NCBI RefSeq assembly: GCF_014645495.1
Contig: NZ_BMLV01000005.1
Coordinates: forward strand, 118,521 to 182,520
Length of the DNA stretch: 64,000 nucleotides
Source: Cloacibacterium rupense
Lineage (GTDB): Bacteria; Bacteroidota; Bacteroidia; Flavobacteriales; Weeksellaceae
Reading direction: 5' to 3'
Every line of letters begins with the position of its first letter. Position 1 is the first letter of the stretch. Below are positions 50,500-57,043 of this stretch, piece after piece. Below the pieces are notes generated by a model. That model searched no databases. It was not told where the DNA came from and saw nothing but the letters and a program-made list of their open reading frames with translations. The position numbers were made by a program, and so were the translations under genes.

Positions 50500-51162
50500 T
50501 TAAATTTTTCTAAAAAGTTTAATTGAGAAATACATTAAATTCAATAGAATTCCCATAAGAATGGTTAATCCCCAAGTTCTAGGATTTTCTGATGGATAGA
50601 TAATTCGGTAAGAAATATCTTTGAACAAACCAAAAGGATCGCTCAAAATATCCCAAGAATTCCAGCGCAAAAATCTACCGAGATAAACTCCGAAACTGCT
50701 GATAAACAGAAATAAAACAGATAAAATTCTAATGAAATTTTTGTTTAAAAATTCCGATAAAAGTTTTTCGATTTGCAAGAGACTTACAAAACCGAACATT
50801 AAGCCAGTCCAAGCGTAAGACAAAATCACGATTAAATCATACCAAATCGGAACGATATTTCTCGCTCTTAAATGAAATAAATCGGTGAGAATGTAAGGTG
50901 AATTTGGAAAAAATAGAATCCAAATTACGATTAAAGCGACTAATGCCGATTTACTTTTTACCTGAAATTTTGAAATAACTGTACTTACCAAAAACGGAAT
51001 AATGGCAAGAAATAAATTCCAATTTAGGAATAAAAAAACTTTGGTGTCGCTAATGTAATACCTAAAAACGAACAACGTAAAACTAAAAGCTGTCATCAAA
51101 ATCAATAGTATTTCTAATTGAAATCTAAAAGCAGGTTTGAAAGTCTTTACTAACATAAACAA
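50500..51162 (-). CDS. DUF1361 family membrane protein
   Basis: A 220-residue protein with about six membrane helices. The motif LVALIVIWILFFPNSPYILT followed by DLFHLR is the DUF1361 hallmark, and GRFLRWNSWDIL is a second conserved stretch. Function unknown. Translation could begin at Met1 or Met3. It follows the small three-helix protein gene by 22 nt and is probably in the same operon, under the operator-like promoter at 51492-51517. Confidence 0.88.
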   Translation of the reverse strand: MFMLVKTFKPAFRFQLEILLILMTAFSFTLFVFRYYISDTKVFLFLNWNLFLAIIPFLVSTVISKFQVKSKSALVALIVIWILFFPNSPYILTDLFHLRARNIVPIWYDLIVILSYAWTGLMFGFVSLLQIEKLLSEFLNKNFIRILSVLFLFISSFGVYLGRFLRWNSWDILSDPFGLFKDISYRIIYPSENPRTWGLTILMGILLNLMYFSIKLFRKI

Positions 51163-51184
51163 TTGTATTTTAAATAATTAACAA

Positions 51185-51475
51185 CTAACTTCCCGCAAAT
51201 GAACTCCCAAAAATTCCTACTGCCAATTCTGCCCAAATCAAAAATAACACAATGAAAATGAGCACGATGTATAACATTTTCGCCCCTACTCTTTTTACAT
51301 TTCTTAGAATAAAATCAATAAAAAATGCACTAGAAAAGAGCAACATTCCTGCTATTAAAAAATCAAATCCTGTCCATTTGATTTCTTCTGTAAAATACAT
51401 TCCTACCAAAGGAATTGCTAAAATGGAAGCTGCAATGGTATAAATTGTAATGCTTCTCTGTTTGTTTGTTATCAT
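51185..51475 (-). CDS. Hypothetical three-helix membrane protein, 96 aa
   Basis: Unrecognised. Hydrophobic segments: IYTIAASILAIPLVGMYF, FLIAGMLLFSSAFFIDFIL and MLYIVLIFIVLFLIWAELAV. First gene after a promoter that carries the same 26-bp sequence as the promoter of the 205-residue membrane protein 1.6 kb away, which suggests common control by the nearby winged-helix regulator. Confidence 0.65.
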   Translation of the reverse strand: MITNKQRSITIYTIAASILAIPLVGMYFTEEIKWTGFDFLIAGMLLFSSAFFIDFILRNVKRVGAKMLYIVLIFIVLFLIWAELAVGIFGSSFAGS

Positions 51476-51491
51476 ATTTTTAAAATTTAAT

Positions 51492-51517
51492 ATAAAGTAC
51501 TTTGAATTACAAAGTTA
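51492..51517 (-). promoter_or_regulatory. Operator-like promoter of the 96-aa/DUF1361 operon
   Basis: Contains the palindrome ACTTTG-N5-CAAAGT (51499-51515) overlapping a leftward -7 element TAACTTTG (51510-51517). 24 of 26 positions are identical to 53121-53146. Confidence 0.7.
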
Positions 51518-51622
51518 ATTTTCAAAAAATTAAAGGATTGCTCCTTTTGGGTTGTTGGTTGAAAGTTGTCAGCTTTTGGTTTTATATTTTTTTCAATTAT
51601 TCACTTTCAATTCTCAACTAAA

Positions 51623-51907
51623 TTACTTTCCTAATAGTTTTTCAAGCGCATTAATGTGTTCTGTAAAGGCTTGTCTGCCAGCATTAGTCACTCTGTAAGA
51701 TGTTTTTGTTTTTTTGCCTACAAATTCTTTCTTAATTTCAATAAATCCAGATTTTTCTAATGCCGAACTATGACTTGCCAAATTACCATCAGTAACTTCT
51801 AGCAAATGTTTCATTTCGTTAAAATCTACCCAATCATTAACCATCAACACGGACATAATACCGAGTCTAACACGACTTTCAAATTCTTTGTTGAGTTGAG
51901 TGATCAT
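51623..51907 (-). CDS. Winged-helix transcriptional regulator
   Basis: A 94-residue DNA-binding protein of the compact winged-helix (PF13601-type) group. SRVRLGIMSVLMVNDWVDFN leads to the recognition region EVTDGNLASHSSALEKSGFI and the wing GKKTKTSYRVTNAGRQAF. It likely binds as a dimer through the C-terminal helix. Its closest targets are probably the two matching palindromic promoters on either side (inference). The downstream gap of about 105 nt before that operator shows no terminator. Confidence 0.92.
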   Translation of the reverse strand: MITQLNKEFESRVRLGIMSVLMVNDWVDFNEMKHLLEVTDGNLASHSSALEKSGFIEIKKEFVGKKTKTSYRVTNAGRQAFTEHINALEKLLGK

Positions 51908-51932
51908 TTTTTGTTAAAAATATTTAGTTATG

Positions 51933-52462
51933 TTAATCTTCAATTCTTTGATAATTTAAAGTATCACTATTATCATTAATGAAAATCAGAATTTTAGTAG
52001 GATAATTATCAATTTTTTTTAAAATCTCTTTGGAATAAAAATCTGGGTATTTAAAGTTTAATATTTCTTCACTATTATTTATAATTTCTTTCTCATTTTT
52101 TAATTTTTTAAAGTTCTTAGAATTTTTTATATCATAAATTATTTTATTTCTATCCTTTTTAGAGATGAGCAATTTCGTATCTTGATATCTTTCAGGCATT
52201 CCCGAAATTTTATTATCAATTATTATAAAATCATCTTTAAAACTGATATTCAAATTTTTTAAATCATTTTTCACCTCTTCTTTACTAAATGTAAGTTCTT
52301 CTATATCATTTGAAAAATAAAAACTTATTAAGATAAGAAAAAAAATAGATGAAATTATAATTCCGAACTTTTTCTCTTTTTAAATGAAATAAATAACCAA
52401 ATCAAAAACAGTAAGATTAATATTATCCAAATTAAAATTGAAAAAAGAAAACAAATTCCCAT
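51933..52462 (-). pseudogene. Membrane protein split over two frames
   Basis: The frame starting at ATG 52462 encodes a 35-residue hydrophobic peptide (MGICFLFSILIWIILILLF, then IWLFISFKKRKSSEL) and stops at 52355. An overlapping frame, open from 52379 to 51933, encodes a second helix (FGIIISSIFFLILISFYFS) and a ~110-residue soluble Lys/Ile/Asp-rich domain, but has no ATG, GTG or TTG before residue ~35. One frame change at the A-rich stretch K-K-R-(E/K)-K-K would join both into a two-helix protein. It could be a real frameshift, a sequencing error in a homopolymer, or two genes with the second starting at GTG 52274. Confidence 0.5.
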
Positions 52463-52500
52463 TTAAAATTATCTTAAATATATTCCTTACAACTGCCGTA

Positions 52501-53118
52501 TCACTTATACTTCTTATGCATCACAATTCCATATACAATATGCAAAACCCCAAAACCTATAGCCCAGAAAAACAATCCATATCCTAAAAAAAATACAGAA
52601 ATAATTCCTAAAGAAATTTCGCAAAGTCCAAGATATTTTACATCAGAATACGTATAATTCCCAGCATTGAAAAGTGCCAAACCATAAAAAATTAAAGTTG
52701 TAGGAGCTAGCAATCCGTGTAAATGATGATACACTAATCCAGCACAGAAAAAACCTCCTATTGCTAAAGGAATAGCAAAATTAACCAACAACTTCTTAGT
52801 GGTACTATCCCAAATTGTAAGATTGTTTTTTTTACTTTTCCTGATGGTAAAGTAAGCTCCTGAAATAACAGCTAGAACCATAATCAAAAACGCCACTAAA
52901 ATAAGATGAATCACAATATCTTTTTCATAGTATTTTACAGTTGCCTCGAAATAATCTACCCCATTTTTCTGAAAAAGGAAATAAACATAAACAGCACCCG
53001 CCAATGCAAACAAACCTGCAAAAACGCCAGAAATTCCGCTCAGAGAAATAAATCTAGAGCTTTTCTCCATCATTTTTCTGATGTGCAACAAGTCTTCTTG
53101 GTAATTTTTATTTTCCAT
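52501..53118 (-). CDS. Hypothetical multi-helix membrane protein, 205 aa
   Basis: Unrecognised by name. After a soluble N-terminal helix (MENKNYQEDLLHIRKMMEKS) come about six membrane helices, for example GISGVFAGLFALAGAVYVYF and LGIISVFFLGYGLFFWAIGF. I have seen this arrangement next to small winged-helix regulators in Flavobacteria, where the two are co-transcribed. The longest frame starts 18 codons earlier, but that region is inside the promoter. First gene of the operon that leads to the split membrane protein and the regulator. Confidence 0.75.
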   Translation of the reverse strand: MENKNYQEDLLHIRKMMEKSSRFISLSGISGVFAGLFALAGAVYVYFLFQKNGVDYFEATVKYYEKDIVIHLILVAFLIMVLAVISGAYFTIRKSKKNNLTIWDSTTKKLLVNFAIPLAIGGFFCAGLVYHHLHGLLAPTTLIFYGLALFNAGNYTYSDVKYLGLCEISLGIISVFFLGYGLFFWAIGFGVLHIVYGIVMHKKYK

Positions 53119-53120
53119 AA

Positions 53121-53146
53121 ATAAAGCACTTTGAAATACAAAGTTA
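53121..53146 (-). promoter_or_regulatory. Operator-like promoter of the 205-aa protein/regulator operon
   Basis: ACTTTG-N5-CAAAGT palindrome (53128-53144) overlapping a leftward -7 element TAACTTTG (53139-53146), 20 nt before the start codon. A leftward TTTGG at the -33 position gives a 19-nt spacer. Confidence 0.7.
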
Positions 53147-53322
53147 TAGATTTTATTCAAACAACCAAACATTTTTTAAAAAATTCTCAAAAAAAATATT
53201 TATTGAACTATAACTCACAAAAATCACCACAAAATCATTAAAAATTACCATCAAAAACATTATTTTCACTTACTTTGTATTGAAATTGATTAAAAATTCA
53301 ATTTTTCTAATAAAATTTTAAA

Positions 53323-54477
53323 ATGAAAATCGAAACACTTCTTGCCAATCTTGCCCTCAATTCAGATTTCAAAGATCCTTATGGAGCTTCGCACTTCCCT
53401 ATTTATAACACGGCAACCTTTGACCTCAAAAAACAGGAAGGAAAAGACAGAATCTATGATTATTCCAGGTCTGATAATCCTACCAGAAATGCGCTAGAAA
53501 ACATTTTTGCAAAAGCAGAAAATGGTTTTGGTTGTGTTTGTACTAATACCGGAATTGCAGCAATTTCGGTACTTTTTGAAACAGTTCTGAAAAATGGCGA
53601 CACGGTTTTGGTAGAAAACGACAGTTATGGCGGAACGTACAGATTGCTAAAAGTGCTTTCCGAAAAAAACAATATCAAAACCATTTATACCGATTTTACC
53701 AATCTCAATTTGGTAGAACAAGAACTCAAAAACAACGAAATTGCATTAATCTTATGCGAATCGCCCACCAATCCAAGTCTTAAAATTATAGACTTAGAAG
53801 AAATTGGTAAACTCAGCGAAAAATACAACTCTCTTTTTGCGGTGGACAATAGTATGGCGACCTTTGTTTCTCAGAAACCTCTAGATTTGGGCGCAGATTT
53901 TTCGGTATTTTCTACCACCAAATTCATTTCTGGTCACGGCAGTGTAACCGCAGGAGCGGTGGTTTCTAAAACCAAAGAACTTCACCAAAAAGTGAGATTT
54001 TTTGCCAATGCCTACGGAAACGCCCAAAGTCCTATGGATGTTTATTTAACCTCCCTTGGTCTTCCCACTTTGGTTTACCGAATGAAGGCACAAGAAGAAA
54101 GCGCCCTGAAAATTGCCAAATTTTTGAAAACTATTCCGCAAATTAAATCGGTAAAATTCCCTGCTTTAGAAGATTTTGAACAATATGATTTGGCAAAAAA
54201 ACAGATGAGCATCATTCCGGCAGTGCTTACCATTCAGCTTCAAGACGAAGAAACTGCCAACCAACTCATAAATAACACAAAACTTTTCGGGAAAAAAGTG
54301 TCTTTTGGGACTTCAGACTCTAGGTTAGAAATTCCTGCAAAAATGAGTCACGCTACCAATTCCAAAGATAGTTTAGCGTCTAAAGGAATAGACAATGCCA
54401 CCGTCAGAATTTCTGTCGGTTTAGAAAATACAGAAGATTTAATCGAAGATTTATCACAAGCTTTACATAAAAATTAA
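53323..54477 (+). CDS. Cystathionine gamma-synthase/lyase-type PLP enzyme
   Basis: A 384-residue trans-sulfuration enzyme. The PLP lysine is in FSVFSTTKFISGHGSVTAGA, the PLP-phosphate residues in YDYSRSDNPTRNALE, and CESPTNPSLKIIDL is the conserved strand. The C-terminal SRLEIPAKMSHATNS and RISVGLENTEDLIED match the family's phosphate/carboxylate site. Members include MetB, MetC and O-acetylhomoserine sulfhydrylase; the sequence does not tell which. Directly followed by a second PLP enzyme, which suggests Met/Cys metabolism. Confidence 0.93.
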   Translation: MKIETLLANLALNSDFKDPYGASHFPIYNTATFDLKKQEGKDRIYDYSRSDNPTRNALENIFAKAENGFGCVCTNTGIAAISVLFETVLKNGDTVLVENDSYGGTYRLLKVLSEKNNIKTIYTDFTNLNLVEQELKNNEIALILCESPTNPSLKIIDLEEIGKLSEKYNSLFAVDNSMATFVSQKPLDLGADFSVFSTTKFISGHGSVTAGAVVSKTKELHQKVRFFANAYGNAQSPMDVYLTSLGLPTLVYRMKAQEESALKIAKFLKTIPQIKSVKFPALEDFEQYDLAKKQMSIIPAVLTIQLQDEETANQLINNTKLFGKKVSFGTSDSRLEIPAKMSHATNSKDSLASKGIDNATVRISVGLENTEDLIEDLSQALHKN

Positions 54478-54493
54478 TAGATTTTTTATTTTT

Positions 54494-54619
54494 AGGACAG
54501 CAGAGATACGCTCGTAAACTTAGTCAAATGCGCTGCATTTTAGATATTTATGCCCGACGTTCCCGCACTGCATTTGAGTAGAACTCCACTCAGTTCGGGG
54601 CGCGTACCGTGCCACGTTC
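54494..54619. repeat. GC-rich, palindrome-rich element between two PLP enzyme genes
   Basis: About 125 nt near 50% GC within a genome of about one third GC. Contains AAATGC-GCT-GCATTT (54526-54540), an 8-bp long-range stem TCAAATGC (54524-54531) with GCATTTGA (54570-54577), and GGGGCGCGTACCGTGCC at the end. No open frame spans it. Could be a dispersed repeat or a structured RNA. Confidence 0.6.
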
Positions 54620-54656
54620 AAAAAAAAGGTCTAATGATTTAATAAATTAGAAAAAA

Positions 54657-56153
54657 ATGAGCTACAAAATTCAACATATTCCACTAGGAAACTCACTTCC
54701 AATTAACAATCCGCATTCTGTTTCGGTAAGTTTACCTTCATTACAAAATGTAATTGATTATGAAGAAGGAAAATCAGAATTACTCAACCAATTAACCAGC
54801 GGTTATCCCAGATTTTTCAAAAATAAACTGGTTCAGAAATTAGAAGAATATGTAAAAAACCTTCATCAAATTGATGATGAAAAGGTTCTATTTCCTATTA
54901 CTTCACCTCAAGCAAAAACCGTGATAGAATACATTTTCGACGAACAATTTGATTATATTACTCTAGAAAATGTTTATTTTTTAGTTTTACCAAAAAACCA
55001 CGAAAAACTTATTCCTGTCAAGAAAATTATTCAAAATATCGGGGCTATCATCAGCTCTCGAAATGCCGAAAAAATTCTTTTTGACAAAGGTATTATTCAT
55101 CAACTTTTTCAAGAAGAAAGATTAGAAATAGAAAATCCACAGTCAGAAATTATCCAAATTCTTTCCGATGCTTATTCAGCTAAAAAAGAAAATATCTTTT
55201 TGACCAATTCTGGCACCAATGCCGTATTTTCTGCAATAGAAACGTTGACTAAAATCAAGAAAAACGAAGGAAAAACGCTAAATGTGCAACTTGGTTGGTT
55301 ATATTTAGATTCTATAGACATTATCAAAAAAAGAAGCGACGAGAATTTCCTTTTTGTGAACATTCACCAAAAAGAACAATTTGAAAATTGGTTAGCAGAA
55401 AACCATCAAAAAGTAGCTAATATCATTTCTGAAACCGTAAGCAATCCAATTCTACAATGTTTAGATTTGCCTTGGTTGTCTTCACTTTGTAAAAAATACG
55501 GAATCGGGCTGATTTTAGACCACACTATGGCGAGTCCGTTTTGTGCAGAAGCTTTGCCTTATTGCGATATTGCGGTAGAAAGTCTTACAAAATTTGCCTG
55601 TGGAAATGCGAATGTTTTAATGGGAGCTATTATGGTGAATGAAAATTCGCCTCATCAAGACCAGATAAAATCAGAAATTGAAAACTATACTCTGAAACCA
55701 TATCAATTAGATTGTCAAAGATTGGCTTTTGAAATGCAGGAATATGAAGTGAGAATGCAGAAAATTTCTAAAAATGTTTCTCAACTTTATGATTATCTAA
55801 AAACGCAAGATTTTGTAGAAAAAATCTACTCTGTTTATGAAGAAAATTCTTGGCAAAATTTCCAAAAAATTAGAAAAAATGACAACCACATTGGCTTAAT
55901 TACGATAATTTTCAAAAAGCCTTTGGAAGAATGTTATAATGCGCTCAATTTCTCGAAAGGTCCAAGTTTAGGCACCGAATTCACATTGGCAATGCCCTAC
56001 ACTTACCTTGCTCATTATGATTTATTACAAACCGAAGAAGGCAAAAAATTCTTAGAAGAAGCCGGATTAGATGCTAGAATTATCAGAATTTCCGTAGGCA
56101 CAGAACCTATAGAAGATATTATTAATGAATTTGAAAAAATAAAACGATTGTAG
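54657..56153 (+). CDS. Long Cys/Met-type PLP enzyme, 498 aa
   Basis: A 498-residue PLP-dependent enzyme of the same class as the preceding gene. The putative PLP lysine is in CDIAVESLTKFACGNANVLM, the aspartate in GIGLILDHTMASPFCAEA, and IIRISVGTEPIEDIINEF is the family C-terminal motif. The N-terminal ~170 residues (PLGNSLPINNPHSVSVSLPS onward) are an extension absent from bacterial MetB but reminiscent of the long cystathionine gamma-synthases of fungi. Exact reaction unknown. It starts about 180 nt after the first PLP gene. Confidence 0.85.
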   Translation: MSYKIQHIPLGNSLPINNPHSVSVSLPSLQNVIDYEEGKSELLNQLTSGYPRFFKNKLVQKLEEYVKNLHQIDDEKVLFPITSPQAKTVIEYIFDEQFDYITLENVYFLVLPKNHEKLIPVKKIIQNIGAIISSRNAEKILFDKGIIHQLFQEERLEIENPQSEIIQILSDAYSAKKENIFLTNSGTNAVFSAIETLTKIKKNEGKTLNVQLGWLYLDSIDIIKKRSDENFLFVNIHQKEQFENWLAENHQKVANIISETVSNPILQCLDLPWLSSLCKKYGIGLILDHTMASPFCAEALPYCDIAVESLTKFACGNANVLMGAIMVNENSPHQDQIKSEIENYTLKPYQLDCQRLAFEMQEYEVRMQKISKNVSQLYDYLKTQDFVEKIYSVYEENSWQNFQKIRKNDNHIGLITIIFKKPLEECYNALNFSKGPSLGTEFTLAMPYTYLAHYDLLQTEEGKKFLEEAGLDARIIRISVGTEPIEDIINEFEKIKRL

Positions 56154-56166
56154 ATTTTAGACTTAC

Positions 56167-56193
56167 GATTTGGGATTTGAGATTTGAGATTTA
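56167..56193. repeat. Heptanucleotide repeats after the long PLP gene
   Basis: GATTTGG followed by two GATTTGA units and a partial fourth, just after the stop codon. The remaining ~80 nt to the next gene hold nothing recognisable. Confidence 0.65.
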
Positions 56194-56275
56194 GCAAAAA
56201 ACTACAGCAAATTATTATTAATTTAATTTTTCAATAAATATAAAAGTAAACGAGACTATTTACTCAAATTAAAAA

Positions 56276-57043
56276 TTAATTCTTCTTCCCTAAATTCTGT
56301 TTTATTTTTTCAATATTGGCTTTGGTAGAATCTTCTAAAAGCAAGGAAGCGCTCATCAGAATCCTTTTTGGCATTAGCTCTTCGAAATGCTCTGTTCCTT
56401 TCCAAGAAACTTTTTTTATCAAAGCCAAAGCGTCTTCACTTTTAGCAGATAATTTATCTAAAAATTTGTGAATCTCAACATCCATCTCTGAAATATTGTC
56501 AAAAACTTGATGATAAATATGGTGTTCTTTTGCCCAATTCGCTGTTCTGAATTCAGTGTCTAAACTCATTGCAGTGAACTGAGACTTCCCAATTTTTCTT
56601 TCTACAAAAGGCCCAATCACAAAAGGCCCGATTCCTAAATTTAATTCAGGCAAAGCTAAACTAGCTTCTTTGGTGGCAAAACAATAATCTGCGGCACAAG
56701 CAATCCCTACTCCACCACCTGTAGTTTTACCTTGAACACGAACAACTACAATTTTTCCACAAGTTCGTATTGCATTGAGAACTTTAGCAAAACCTCCGAA
56801 GAAATTTTTTGAAGTTTCTAAATCTTTAATTTCCAAAAGCTCATCAAAACTTGCACCTGCACAAAATGCTTTCTCGCCTTCAGATTTTAGTAAAATGACT
56901 TTTACTTCTGGTTTTGCACCTTCAGTTAAAATAGTTTGAGCCAATTTCTCTAAAATTTCACTTGGTAAAGAATTGCTTTTCGGTGTTCCAAAAGTGATTT
57001 CCGAGATTTGATTTTTTATTTGTGAGATTACGAATGGTTGCAT
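56276..57043 (-). CDS. Enoyl-CoA hydratase/isomerase family protein
   Basis: A 255-residue crotonase-fold enzyme. The oxyanion-hole segments are EKAFCAGASFDELLEI and VQGKTTGGGVGIACAADYCF; LALPELNLGIGPFVIGPFVE is also family sequence. The Glu of LPELNLG is conserved, but substrate cannot be set (methylglutaconyl-CoA hydratase and phenylacetate-type hydratases are both possible). Its start follows the helicase stop by 1 nt. A near-copy of its first 14 codons stands 2.8 kb upstream behind the PaaI gene, indicating that the gene's 5' end was duplicated when the helicase block arrived. Confidence 0.92.
   Translation of the reverse strand: MQPFVISQIKNQISEITFGTPKSNSLPSEILEKLAQTILTEGAKPEVKVILLKSEGEKAFCAGASFDELLEIKDLETSKNFFGGFAKVLNAIRTCGKIVVVRVQGKTTGGGVGIACAADYCFATKEASLALPELNLGIGPFVIGPFVERKIGKSQFTAMSLDTEFRTANWAKEHHIYHQVFDNISEMDVEIHKFLDKLSAKSEDALALIKKVSWKGTEHFEELMPKRILMSASLLLEDSTKANIEKIKQNLGKKN
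57001..57043. repeat. Direct repeat, copy 1 (inside the hydratase start)
   Basis: 43 bp matching 59802-59844 at 39 positions, with 23 identical bases at 57021-57043 that end with the hydratase start codon. Confidence 0.9.

Noticed and set aside
54494..54619. SAM-type riboswitch before the long PLP gene
   Set aside because: I could not place the conserved core of SAM-I, SAM-II or SAM-V; the element is reported as an unassigned structured or repeat segment instead.
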